Origin: Alphaproteobacteria bacterium
GTDB lineage: Bacteria > Pseudomonadota > Alphaproteobacteria > ATCC43930 > CGMCC-115725
NCBI GenBank assembly: GCA_017353855.1
Contig: JAFMSA010000068.1
Coordinates: 1 to 11,937, forward strand
Reading direction: 5' to 3'
DNA length: 11,937 nucleotides
This document shows positions 1-7,016 of this stretch, piece by piece. The position numbers were made by a program, and so were the translations under genes. Within the stretch, counting starts at the first letter, position 1. Each line of letters starts with the position of its first letter. Under the pieces are notes generated by a model. The model saw nothing but the letters and a program-made list of their open reading frames with translations, searched no databases and had not been told where the DNA came from.

Positions 1-120
1 GAAGACCCGGGGCTGCGCGCCCGGCTCGCGAGAGCCGGACGGCGAGCCTACGAGGCGGAATTCACCGAAGACGCCGTGGTCGCCCGCTATCGTCGTTTTT
101 TCGACCGGGTTGCCTCTTGA
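1..120 (+). CDS. C-terminal end of a probable glycosyltransferase (5' end outside window)
   Basis: An open frame enters at base 1 and ends at TGA 118-120, giving the last 39 residues of a protein that starts outside the window. The tail is arginine- and alanine-rich, with LRARLARAGRRAYEAEFT followed by VVARYRRFFDRV. This pattern is typical of the last two helices of GT-B (group 1/4) glycosyltransferases, where a final helix packs back on the N-terminal domain. The stop shares one base with the ATG of the next gene (TGATG), so the two are probably translationally coupled in one operon. A glycosyltransferase followed by an asparagine synthetase-like amidotransferase is a common pairing in exopolysaccharide or O-antigen clusters. 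The family call rests on 39 residues only, so other helical C-termini remain possible. The frame itself is well supported by the coupled overlap. Confidence 0.6.
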   Translation, partial: EDPGLRARLARAGRRAYEAEFTEDAVVARYRRFFDRVAS

Positions 121-1898
121 TGTGCGGGATCGCGGGGTTGATGACGCGGGACGGTGCCCCGGCGCCCGCGGCGCCCCTGGAGGCAATGGCGGCTGTGCTG
201 CGGCATCGTGGCCCGGACGGCGATGGCCACTACCGCTGCGGCGATGTCGGAATGGTACAGACCCGGCTCGCCATAATCGACCTGGTGACCGGTGATCAGC
301 CGCTCTATGAACCGGCAGGGGCTGCGCTGGTCGCCAATGCCGAAATTTACAACTATCTCGAATTGCGCAGCGAGCTGGGCTGCGGCCGTCCGGCGGCGTT
401 CTCGACGCAATCGGACTGCGAGCCGCCATTGCACCTCTATCGCCGCTATGGGCTCGACTTCACCGCGCATTTGCGCGGCATGTACGCGATCGCGCTGCAC
501 GATCCGGCAGCGGGCCATCTGGTACTTACCCGCGATCCGTTCGGGATCAAGCCGCTCTACTACGCGGAGACGCCGAGCGCCCTTGCTTTTGCATCGCAGC
601 CGAGTGCGTTGATCGAGGCCGGCATTGTTTCGCCGCAGCTGGTCCAATCAGTGCGCAACGAGCTGGTGCAGATGCAGTTCACCACCGGCCGCGAGACGAT
701 ATTTGCAGGCATTTGTCGGATCCTTCCCGGAGAGACGGTGGTCGTGCGCCAGGGGCGTATCGTCGAGCGCCGGCGGCGCGGCGCGCTGCCCGAAGGAGGA
801 CCTCTGGCAATCGACGAGCAAGAGGCTCTCGCCCGGCTCGACGCCGTCATCGCCGAGAGCGTGCGCATCCACCAGCGCTCGGACGTTCCGTTCGGAATGT
901 TTCTTTCCGGCGGCATCGATTCAACGGCGATGCTGCTGATGATGGCGCGGCTTGCCGAGCGACCGCTCAAGGCCTTCACGATCGGTTTTGCGGCGAGCGA
1001 CGTCGCCGACGAACGTCCGAGCGCCAGAGCCGCCGCCCAGGCGGTCGACGCCGAGCATATCGAGATCCTGTTCGATGAGCCGGATTTCTGGAGATGGCTC
1101 CCCGAAATCGTCTCCGTGATCGATGACCCGGTCGCCGACTATGCGATCTTGCCGACTTGGGCGCTTGCTCGTGCGGCGCGCCAAACGGGAATCAAGGTCA
1201 TCCTGTCCGGCGAGGGAGGCGACGAGCTGTTCGCCGGCTACGGCCGCTACCGCAGCGTGGTGCGCCCTTGGTGGGCGGGCGGCCGGATGCCGCATGCTCG
1301 CGGCGTGCTCGACGGTCTCGGCATTTTGCGCGGCGAAACTGCCGGCTGGCGCGACGGCATCGCCGCTGCCGAGGCGCGTAGTGGCGGCCACCGGCGCACG
1401 GCGTTGCAGGTAGCGCAGGCGGTCGACTGCGCCGATTGGCTGCCGAACGATCTCCTGGTCAAGCTCGATCGCTGCCTGATGGCGCACGGCACGGAGGGCC
1501 GCACCCCGTATCTCGACACCGAGGTGGCGGCGCTCGCTTTTCGCCTGCCGGATGACCTCAAGATCAGGCGAGGCCTGGGCAAGTGGCTGTTGCGGCGCTG
1601 GCTCGCCGACCGCCTTCCCGAAGCTCGGGCTTTCGCGCGCAAGCGCGGCCTCACCGTGCCGGTAGCGCGCTGGATTGCCCGGCGCGCCGACGAACTCGGA
1701 CCGCTCGTCGCGCGCTCGGCGGCCATACGCGAAATATGCCGGCCCGACGCAGTCGAACGCCTGTTCGCCGCCGCCACTCACAAGCGTGCCGCCCGGGCGG
1801 CATGGAATCTCCTCTTTTACGCGCTATGGCACCGGCGCCACATCGAGCGTGCCGCGCTGCCGCCCGATACAGCCGCCGCTCTGGCGGAGACGCTGTAA
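120..1898 (+). CDS. asnB: Asparagine synthase (glutamine-hydrolysing), AsnB family amidotransferase
   Basis: 592 residues. This two-domain enzyme hydrolyses glutamine and passes the ammonia to an ATP-activated carboxylate, classically aspartate to asparagine. I start at ATG 120, not the in-frame TTG three bases earlier, because it gives Met-Cys-Gly-Ile-Ala-Gly: Met removal exposes the Cys nucleophile, as the class II glutaminase needs. The N-terminal domain has RHRGPDG, the TRLAIIDL strand, NAEIYNY and RDPFGIKPLYY. The synthetase domain has the PP-loop SGGIDS at residues 263-268, SGEGGDELFAGY at 363-374, and the later KLDRCLMAHGTEGRTPYLD helix. The length is normal for the family. It overlaps the preceding glycosyltransferase by one base. 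In that setting it may amidate a sugar or polymer-linked acid instead of making free asparagine; sequence alone cannot decide. The usual NGEIYN box reads NAEIYN here. It converges with pyrC across 14 bases. Confidence 0.92.
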   Translation: MCGIAGLMTRDGAPAPAAPLEAMAAVLRHRGPDGDGHYRCGDVGMVQTRLAIIDLVTGDQPLYEPAGAALVANAEIYNYLELRSELGCGRPAAFSTQSDCEPPLHLYRRYGLDFTAHLRGMYAIALHDPAAGHLVLTRDPFGIKPLYYAETPSALAFASQPSALIEAGIVSPQLVQSVRNELVQMQFTTGRETIFAGICRILPGETVVVRQGRIVERRRRGALPEGGPLAIDEQEALARLDAVIAESVRIHQRSDVPFGMFLSGGIDSTAMLLMMARLAERPLKAFTIGFAASDVADERPSARAAAQAVDAEHIEILFDEPDFWRWLPEIVSVIDDPVADYAILPTWALARAARQTGIKVILSGEGGDELFAGYGRYRSVVRPWWAGGRMPHARGVLDGLGILRGETAGWRDGIAAAEARSGGHRRTALQVAQAVDCADWLPNDLLVKLDRCLMAHGTEGRTPYLDTEVAALAFRLPDDLKIRRGLGKWLLRRWLADRLPEARAFARKRGLTVPVARWIARRADELGPLVARSAAIREICRPDAVERLFAAATHKRAARAAWNLLFYALWHRRHIERAALPPDTAAALAETL

Positions 1899-1912
1899 CC
1901 GCCGGCAGAAAT

Positions 1913-2959
1913 TTATTCCGCAAGGCGCCAGCGCACCTCCTCGCCGGCGCGGAAAGGAACGACGGCCGCACTGGCCTGGCCGATCCGCTTGGGCACCAAG
2001 GCGGGCTTTCGCTGCAGGGTAATCCGCCCTTCGTTTGGCGCAAGCCGGTAGAATTCCGGGCCGTTCAGCGCGGCAAAGGCTTCGAGCCGATCGAGCGCAC
2101 CCTCTTCATCGAAGACCTCGGTGTAGATCTCGAGCGCGCACGGCGCGGTGAATATCCCGGCGCAACCGACCGCCGCCTCCTTGGCGGGAATGGCGTGCGG
2201 CGCGCTGTCGGTGCCGAGAAAAAATTTGGGGTTGCCCGACGTCGCCGCACGGCGCAGCGCACGTCTGTCCCTGTCGCGCTTGGCGATCGGGAGGCAATAG
2301 AGGTGCGGCTGGATCCCGCCGGCAAAGATAGCGTTGCGGTTGATTACCAGGTGATGCGCGGTGATCGTTGCTGCCAGGTTCGCATCGCCGCAGCTGACGT
2401 AGTCGACTGCCTGCGTCGTTGTGATGTGCTCGAGCACGATCCGCAACTCCGGCAGGCGGCGCCGCAGCGGGCCCAATACGCGTTCGATGAATACGGCCTC
2501 GCGGTCGAACACATCGACTTCAGGGTCGGTGACCTCGCCATGGACCAACAGAGGCATGCCAAGATCCGTGAGGCACTCCAGGACCGGCATGATCCGGTCA
2601 TAATCGGTAACGCCGAACTGGGAATTGGTCGTGGCCCGCGCCGGGTAGAGCTTTACCGCCGTGAAGGCGCCATCCCGATAGCCGCGTGCGATCTCCTGCG
2701 GGTCGGTTCCGTCGGTCAGATAGCAGGTCATCAGCGGCGTAAAATCCGCGCCCGCGGCCAGCGCCGCCATTATCCGCCGGCGATAGCCGATCGCTGTCGC
2801 GACCGTTCGGACCGGGGGCAGCAAATTTGGCATCACAATCGCCCGGGCGAACCGGCGCGCGGTAAACGGAAGGACCATGGCGAGCATCTCGCCGTCGCGC
2901 AGGTGAACGTGCCAATCGTCCGGACGGCGCAACGTGATCGTGTCGGGTGGTTCCACCAT
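1913..2959 (-). CDS. pyrC: Dihydroorotase, class II (PyrC)
   Basis: 348 residues. It catalyses reversible cyclisation of N-carbamoyl-aspartate to dihydroorotate, step three of pyrimidine synthesis, in the cytoplasm. The amidohydrolase zinc ligands are all visible: His17 and His19 in RRPDDWHVHLRDG, Lys103 (the lysine that is carbamylated in this family) in AVKLYPA, His140 in LLVHGE, His178 in LEHITT and Asp251 in LGTDSAPH. The whole chain aligns with E. coli PyrC from memory, with ligands offset by one residue and nearly equal length. That is why I choose ATG 2959-2957; an ATG at 2983 would add only eight residues, and the longer open frame to 3193 is not conserved. No strong ribosome-binding site precedes either start. 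It is monocistronic here: divergent from the thiolase (85-base gap), convergent with the synthetase. It is the short class II type, not the class I type that partners PyrB. Confidence 0.95.
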   Translation of the reverse strand: MVEPPDTITLRRPDDWHVHLRDGEMLAMVLPFTARRFARAIVMPNLLPPVRTVATAIGYRRRIMAALAAGADFTPLMTCYLTDGTDPQEIARGYRDGAFTAVKLYPARATTNSQFGVTDYDRIMPVLECLTDLGMPLLVHGEVTDPEVDVFDREAVFIERVLGPLRRRLPELRIVLEHITTTQAVDYVSCGDANLAATITAHHLVINRNAIFAGGIQPHLYCLPIAKRDRDRRALRRAATSGNPKFFLGTDSAPHAIPAKEAAVGCAGIFTAPCALEIYTEVFDEEGALDRLEAFAALNGPEFYRLAPNEGRITLQRKPALVPKRIGQASAAVVPFRAGEEVRWRLAE

Positions 2960-3044
2960 ATCGCTTGCCCAAGGACACCCCATATCAGGATAGAGAGGTT
3001 GAGGCGGGCTTGCTATGGTCCGCAAAGGCACTTTGGAGGGCAGG

Positions 3045-4214
3045 ATGAACGGGTGCATCGTCGGCTGGGCGCACAGCAAATTCGGCAGGCACGAGGGCAG
3101 AGACATCGAGGCCTTGATCGTCGAGGTGGCCGAGGCCGCGCTGAGCGATGCCGGGGTAACCGCGGCCGATATCGACACGGTCTTTCTCGGCACGATGAAC
3201 GGCGGCTTCGTGCGTCAGGAGTTCCCGGCCTCGCTGGTGTTCCAGGCCGATCCCGGCTTCCGCTTCAAGCCGGCGACGCGAGTGGAAGACGCTTGTGCGA
3301 CCGGCTCGGCCGCGATCCATCAGGGCTTGAACGCAATCGCCGCAGGCCGAGCGCGTCTCGCGCTGATCGTTGGCGTCGAAAAGATGACCGAAGTTTCCGG
3401 CGCGCAGATCGGGGACATCCTGTTGGGCGCCAGCTACCGAAAGGAAGAGGAAGCGATCGAGGGCGGCTTCGCCGGCATCTTTGGCAAGATCGCGCAGAAC
3501 TATTTCCAGCGCTATGGCGACCAGTCCGATGCGCTGGCGCGCATTGCGGCCAAGAACCACAAGAACGGGGTCGCCAATCCGCTTGCCCAGATGCGCAAGG
3601 ATCTTGGCTACGAATTCTGCCGTACTGTTTGCGACAAGAACCCGATCGTTGCGGGTCCATTGAAGCGAACCGATTGCTCGCTCGTGTCCGACGGCGCGGC
3701 CGCGGTCGTGCTCGCCGACACCGCTACGGCGCTGAGCCTCAAAAAGGCGGTGGTCTTCCGGGCAGCCGAGCAGGTCAACGATTTCCTGCCGATGAGCCGG
3801 CGCGACGTCGTCGCCTTCGAAGGTCCGCAGCTTGCCTGGCAGCGCGCATTGTCAGCAGCCCGACTGGGCCTCGAGGATCTCGACCTCGTCGAGACTCACG
3901 ACTGCTTCACGATTGCCGAACTCATTGAATACGAGGCTATGGGATTGACTCCGAAAGGGCAGGGGGCACGCGCCATTCTCGAGGGCTGGACCGAAAAGGA
4001 CGGCAGATTGCCGGTCAACCCGTCGGGCGGGCTGAAGTCCAAGGGCCACCCGATCGGCGCGACCGGCGTGTCAATGCACGTCCTGGCAGCGATGCAGCTC
4101 ACCGGCAGCGCCGGCGGGATCCAGGTTCGGGACGCGAGGCTCGCCGCGGTCTTCAATATGGGCGGCGCGGCCGTCGCCAATTTCGTCAGCATTCTCGAGC
4201 CGTTGCGGGCCTGA
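3045..4214 (+). CDS. Thiolase family protein, SCP2-thiolase type (acetyl-CoA acetyltransferase-like)
   Basis: 389 residues. Thiolases make or cleave 3-ketoacyl-CoA by Claisen chemistry. The start is ATG 3045, preceded by GGAGG at 3035-3039 with five bases between; an upstream ATG at 3015 has no such site. The nucleophile is Cys84 in VEDACATGSAA. A histidine sits in SKGHPIGATG (His335). The motif THDCFTIAELIEYEAMGL (His285, Cys287) is the hallmark of the SCP2-type branch, which uses this HDCF cysteine in place of the C-terminal CxG cysteine of classical thiolases. In keeping with that, the C-terminus reads NMGGAAVANF without that cysteine. Many alphaproteobacterial members are labelled acetyl-CoA acetyltransferase, but substrates are mostly unknown. 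It may be a degradative thiolase for branched or steroid-type acyl-CoA. An acyl-CoA-linked reductase (acuI) follows on the same strand after about 200 bases. Confidence 0.88.
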   Translation: MNGCIVGWAHSKFGRHEGRDIEALIVEVAEAALSDAGVTAADIDTVFLGTMNGGFVRQEFPASLVFQADPGFRFKPATRVEDACATGSAAIHQGLNAIAAGRARLALIVGVEKMTEVSGAQIGDILLGASYRKEEEAIEGGFAGIFGKIAQNYFQRYGDQSDALARIAAKNHKNGVANPLAQMRKDLGYEFCRTVCDKNPIVAGPLKRTDCSLVSDGAAAVVLADTATALSLKKAVVFRAAEQVNDFLPMSRRDVVAFEGPQLAWQRALSAARLGLEDLDLVETHDCFTIAELIEYEAMGLTPKGQGARAILEGWTEKDGRLPVNPSGGLKSKGHPIGATGVSMHVLAAMQLTGSAGGIQVRDARLAAVFNMGGAAVANFVSILEPLRA

Positions 4215-4392
4215 TCCGCCTCCCCTTTCCCCCGCTCGCGGACGGGGAACGGATCGTGCTGAAGGGGCCGCAGGTGAAGCCGCGCAGTGTGCGCGCTCAT
4301 CCTCCGATCCCCTCCGACGAGGCCCGCGGGCTTTTCGGCTGACGGCCCCGCCATCTCCCGCAATGTGAGAGAGGGGCTTTGCGAGAGAGAGG
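4213..4392. repeat. Palindrome-rich intergenic element after the thiolase gene
   Basis: The gap between the thiolase and acuI is packed with short inverted repeats. GATCCG (4213-4218) pairs with CGGATC (4250-4255), enclosing TTCCCC (4227-4232) and GGGGAA (4244-4249). CGCGCA (4281-4286) pairs with TGCGCG (4290-4295) around a three-base loop. GCCCGCGGGC (4322-4331) is self-complementary and is followed by TTTT. Near the end GAGAGAGG-type runs occur twice (about 4366-4374 and 4384-4392). The first hairpin sits on the thiolase stop codon and could end transcription, though it lacks a T-run. The mixture looks like a mosaic of dispersed intergenic repeats of the kind common in GC-rich proteobacteria. 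I cannot test copy number from one window. Confidence 0.4.
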
Positions 4393-4414
4393 CTTACTGG
4401 CAGTGAACGACAAC

Positions 4415-5407
4415 ATGACGAAATTTCGGGCGCTCGTATTGCACGAGGAGGGCGGCAAGCTCGTCCCGCGGATCGAGGCGGTCGATGCGGCCCGGCTGCC
4501 GGCGGGTGAGGTCACCGTCGCGGTCGAATACTCGACCCTCAACTACAAGGACGGGATGATCCTGCAGGGTATTGGCCGGCTCGTGCGCAATTTTCCCCAC
4601 GTCCCGGGCATCGATTTTGCCGGTATCGTCGAGCGCTCGGAGTCGCCCGAGTTCAAGCCGGGCGACCCGGTGGTCTTGACCGGCTGGCGGGTCGGTGAAG
4701 CGCAGTGGGGCGGCTACGCCGAAAAAGCACGTGTCAAGGCCTCCTATCTCGTGCGCCGGCCGCGGGAGCTGAGCGCCCGGCACGCGATGGCGATCGGTAC
4801 CGCCGGGTTCACCGCGATGCTCGCTGTCATGGCGCTGGAGCGGCACGGGCTGCAGCCGGGCACCGGCGAGGTCTTGGTCACGGGAGCCGCAGGCGGCGTG
4901 GGCAGCGTCGCGGTGACACTGTTGTCGCAGCTCGGTCATCGGGTGATCGCCTCGACAGGGCGTCCCGAACAACGCGAATACCTGACCGGGCTCGGCGCCG
5001 CCGACCTGCTCGACCGTGCGACGCTGGCGGCACAACCGTCAAGACCGCTCGACAGCGAGCGTTGGGCCGGCGCGATCGATGCCGTCGGCGGCACAACGCT
5101 CGCGAGTGTTCTCACACAGCTCAAATACCGAGCAAGCCTCGCGGCCTGCGGTCTCGCCGGCGGCAGTGGCCTGCAGGCATCCGTGATCCCGTTTCTGCTG
5201 CGTGGCGTGAACCTGCTGGGCATCGATTCGGTGATGTGCCCGCTCCGCGAGCGGGTTGAGGCATGGCGGCGTCTGGCGCGCGACTTGCCCCTCGACAAGC
5301 TCGACCGGATGACCAGTACGGTGCCGCTCACGGCTTTACCCGAACTCGCGCCGAAGATTCTCGCGGGCAGGATACGCGGCCGAATCGTCGTCGACGTTAC
5401 CGCTTGA
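4415..5407 (+). CDS. acuI: Acrylyl-CoA reductase (NADPH), AcuI/YhdH family MDR oxidoreductase
   Basis: 330 residues, close to E. coli YhdH (about 324). The family reduces acrylyl-CoA to propionyl-CoA with NADPH, which removes a toxic electrophile and serves 3-hydroxypropionate or DMSP-derived acrylate use. Family signatures are seen in order: LNYKDGMIL (residues 42-50), NFPHVPGIDFAG (59-70), VVLTGWRVGEAQWGG, the nucleotide-binding TGAAGGVGS (156-164), WAGAIDAVGG, and near the C-terminus ACGLAGG and LLGIDSVM. No structural zinc cysteines are seen, as expected for this zinc-free medium-chain reductase branch. I use ATG 4415, which puts FRALVL where YhdH begins. GTG 4403 is an alternative, because AGAGAGG at 4386-4392 is better spaced for it. 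The gene follows the thiolase on the same strand, separated by a palindrome-rich gap, so it may have its own promoter. Confidence 0.92.
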   Translation: MTKFRALVLHEEGGKLVPRIEAVDAARLPAGEVTVAVEYSTLNYKDGMILQGIGRLVRNFPHVPGIDFAGIVERSESPEFKPGDPVVLTGWRVGEAQWGGYAEKARVKASYLVRRPRELSARHAMAIGTAGFTAMLAVMALERHGLQPGTGEVLVTGAAGGVGSVAVTLLSQLGHRVIASTGRPEQREYLTGLGAADLLDRATLAAQPSRPLDSERWAGAIDAVGGTTLASVLTQLKYRASLAACGLAGGSGLQASVIPFLLRGVNLLGIDSVMCPLRERVEAWRRLARDLPLDKLDRMTSTVPLTALPELAPKILAGRIRGRIVVDVTA

Positions 5408-5460
5408 GCGCTCCACCCGGGTCCAGGGAATTGTCGTGTGCCCCCGCGTGTTGGCGAAGC

Positions 5461-5799
5461 ATGAAGAATGCTGCATCAGCCAAGCGCACGTTAACTGCCG
5501 CCCAACGCGGTCAAATTGTCCAGCGCGTTCTCGTCGACGGCCGCTCGAGCGCCGCCGTCGCCGCCGAGTTCGCCGTGCGCAGGCAGCTGGTGGATCTCTG
5601 GGTTGCGAATTTCCGCCGCCATGGAATGGCGAGCTTGCGCCAGGATGACCAAAGGACCATCGCTTCGGAGCTGGTTCATCGTGCGGTCGCGCGACCCGCG
5701 CGACGGATCTTGCGCAAGATCTGGACCGCACTGCACCGCGTGGTCGCGATCGACCCGGTGGTTCACCTGCGCCACACCGATAAAGACGCGACCGGTTGA
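5461..5799 (+). CDS. Small helix-turn-helix protein, transposase-type DNA-binding domain (orphan)
   Basis: 112 residues starting at ATG 5461, 53 bases after acuI. The ribosome-binding site is weak (GGCGAAG just upstream). Residues about 11-60 read as a helix-turn-helix of the kind found at the N-terminus of IS481-like transposases: LTAAQRGQIVQRVL, then GRSSAAVAAEFAV as the turn region, then a recognition-like helix with LVDLWVANFRRHGMASL. In those transposases a basic RSSRP stretch and an integrase core follow. Here the chain becomes arginine-rich (residues 70-85), continues with WTALHRVVAIDPVVHLRH, and stops with no DDE core. It is either a free-standing small regulator or an eroded transposase fragment. 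No terminal inverted repeats flank it that I can see. The function is unknown; the reading frame itself is only moderately sure. Confidence 0.5.
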   Translation: MKNAASAKRTLTAAQRGQIVQRVLVDGRSSAAVAAEFAVRRQLVDLWVANFRRHGMASLRQDDQRTIASELVHRAVARPARRILRKIWTALHRVVAIDPVVHLRHTDKDATG

Positions 5800-6114
5800 A
5801 CCTATCGGGCAGATAAGCACCCTCCTTCCCTATCGGATCATGGCCCGGCCGGCCGCACATTCCCCCGATACTGCGCGCACAATGCCGGCTTACATCGGAC
5901 CAGTGAGGTAAGGACCATTGGCCAGCGATCGTTAAGCCGAACAGTTAATTATCCGACGCAAACCTGGAATTCTCCCCGAGACCGCCACGAAGATTTGCGG
6001 CACGCAGGCGATGTCGAGCTTTGTTTCAATGAGCGTAATCGCCATCAACGGTGGTGAACTCCGAGACGCTTGGATGGAAGGCGAGACAGCGTCATCAACG
6101 GCCCCCCGGTAGGG
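5800..6114. other. Intergenic region without a supported gene (between HTH gene and convergent enoyl-CoA hydratase)
   Basis: About 315 bases between the ends of two convergent genes. No ORF with plausible start and coding bias is seen. CCTATCGG occurs twice (5801-5808 and 5829-5836), with CCGATA just before the HTH stop at 5777, so a weak hairpin is possible. The stretch 5930-5955 is relatively AT-rich. No tRNA cloverleaf and no clear terminator is visible. In many alphaproteobacteria rpsT and dnaA lie downstream of the mutM-hydratase pair; neither is here. Confidence 0.5.
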
Positions 6115-6903
6115 TCACCGGTTGCGGAAGACCGGCTTGCGCTTTTGGATGAAGGCGGCCATGCCTTCCTTTTGGTCCTCGGTCGCGAAACTCGCGTGAA
6201 ACAGCCGCCGCTCGAAGCGCACACCCTCGGCGAGCGTCGTTTCATAGGCGCGATTGACGGCTTCCTTGACCATCATAGCGATCGGCTGCGACATCGCGGC
6301 GACGCGGTCGGCGATTGTGACCGCCTCGGAGACCAGATCCGCTGCCGGCACGACGCGGCTAACGAGACCGGCGCGCTCCGCTTCGGCCGCATCCATCGTC
6401 CGGCCCGTCAGGCACAAATCCATCGCCTTGGCTTTACCGACAAAGCGGGTGAGGCGTTGAGTCCCGCCCGCTCCCGGCATCGTGCCGAGGGTGATCTCGG
6501 GCTGCCCGAAACGCGCGCTGTCGGCGGCGATGACGATGTCGCACATCATCGCGATCTCGCACCCGCCGCCGAGCGCGAAGCCGGCTACCGCAGCGATGAC
6601 CGGCTTGCGGCATTGGCCGATCCGCTCCCAGCCGCGCGTTATGAAATCCTCGCGGTAAATCTCGGGATAGTCCTTCGAGAGCATTTCCTTGACATCGGCT
6701 CCGGCGGCGAATGCCTTTTCGTTGCCGGTCAGGACAATGGCACCGACCGCCGCGTCGGCCTCGAGCTCATCCAGAGCTGCGGCAAGCTCGGTAATCAGCG
6801 CCGCGTTCAGCGCATTGAGTGCGGCCGGCCGATTGAGCGTTATGAGGCCGACGGCGCCGCGCCGCTCGACAAGGATATTCTGGAAATCCGGCAGCTCGCT
6901 CAT
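6115..6903 (-). CDS. Enoyl-CoA hydratase (crotonase family)
   Basis: 262 residues, the standard length for a monofunctional crotonase. It adds water to trans-2-enoyl-CoA to give 3-hydroxyacyl-CoA in fatty acid beta-oxidation or related acid catabolism. The oxyanion-hole motif AFAAGADVKEM (residues 64-74) and GFALGGGCEIAMMCD (108-122) are present. Both catalytic glutamates of true hydratases are kept: Glu116 and Glu136, the latter in GQPEITLGTMPGAGGTQRL, so this is unlikely to be an isomerase-only or hydrolase member. The C-terminus DQKEGMAAFIQKRKPVF is typical. The start is ATG 6903-6901, with GGAGG five bases upstream. It lies downstream of kdsB and mutM on the same strand but after a 367-base gap, so it may have its own promoter. 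A mutM-hydratase order is familiar from the dnaA region of alphaproteobacteria. Substrate specificity is not readable. Confidence 0.93.
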   Translation of the reverse strand: MSELPDFQNILVERRGAVGLITLNRPAALNALNAALITELAAALDELEADAAVGAIVLTGNEKAFAAGADVKEMLSKDYPEIYREDFITRGWERIGQCRKPVIAAVAGFALGGGCEIAMMCDIVIAADSARFGQPEITLGTMPGAGGTQRLTRFVGKAKAMDLCLTGRTMDAAEAERAGLVSRVVPAADLVSEAVTIADRVAAMSQPIAMMVKEAVNRAYETTLAEGVRFERRLFHASFATEDQKEGMAAFIQKRKPVFRNR

Positions 6904-7016
6904 CTTGGCCTCCGGGTTGAGACACGCACCAAATGTTTGGTGGGGGAGCAGTCCGTTGCAGATCGTACGAAAGAGAGCATACGGCTACACTCCCCATCGT
7001 CGAACGCGAAGCGCAT
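6900..7016 (-). CDS. Possible 38-residue upstream ORF overlapping the enoyl-CoA hydratase start
   Basis: On the minus strand an ATG at 7016 is preceded by AAGGAG with nine bases between. It opens a 38-codon frame beginning MRFAFDDGECSRMLSFVR and ending in TGA 6902-6900. That stop overlaps the hydratase ATG as ATGA, the usual geometry of translational coupling. The peptide has three cysteines and is not recognised. Third-position GC is about two thirds, lower than expected for the surrounding genes, which argues against long-term selection as a protein. It could be a leader peptide, a remnant of a lost upstream gene, or chance. The strong start site and coupled stop are what make it worth listing. 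Confidence 0.3.
   Translation of the reverse strand: MRFAFDDGECSRMLSFVRSATDCSPTKHLVRVSTRRPR
6927..6942. promoter_or_regulatory. Perfect palindrome upstream of enoyl-CoA hydratase, possible operator
   Basis: CACCAAATGTTTGGTG has 7-base arms (CACCAAA and TTTGGTG) around a two-base centre. It lies 24 bases upstream of the hydratase ATG, just before its ribosome-binding site. The size and symmetry suit a dimeric repressor such as a TetR- or GntR-type fatty-acid regulator. As RNA the two-base centre leaves too small a loop for full pairing, so a protein site is the likelier reading. No regulator gene is next to it. Confidence 0.35.

Noticed and set aside
2960..3193. Extended N-terminus of PyrC starting at 3193
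   Set aside because: It would overlap the divergent thiolase gene, adds about 78 residues without family likeness, and ATG 2959 already gives the normal PyrC length.
1583..3928. Very long plus-strand open frame (781 codons) across the ends of the synthetase, pyrC and the thiolase
   Set aside because: It is antisense to pyrC and out of frame with both plus-strand genes. Its product is arginine-rich low-complexity sequence typical of shadow frames in GC-rich DNA.
5801..5836. Repeated CCTATCGG after the HTH gene as a target-site duplication
   Set aside because: The two copies are only 28 bases apart, do not flank the gene, and carry no terminal inverted repeats.
5932..5948. Two TTAA boxes resembling a CtrA site
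   Set aside because: The spacing is nine bases; the alphaproteobacterial CtrA site needs seven (TTAA-N7-TTAA).
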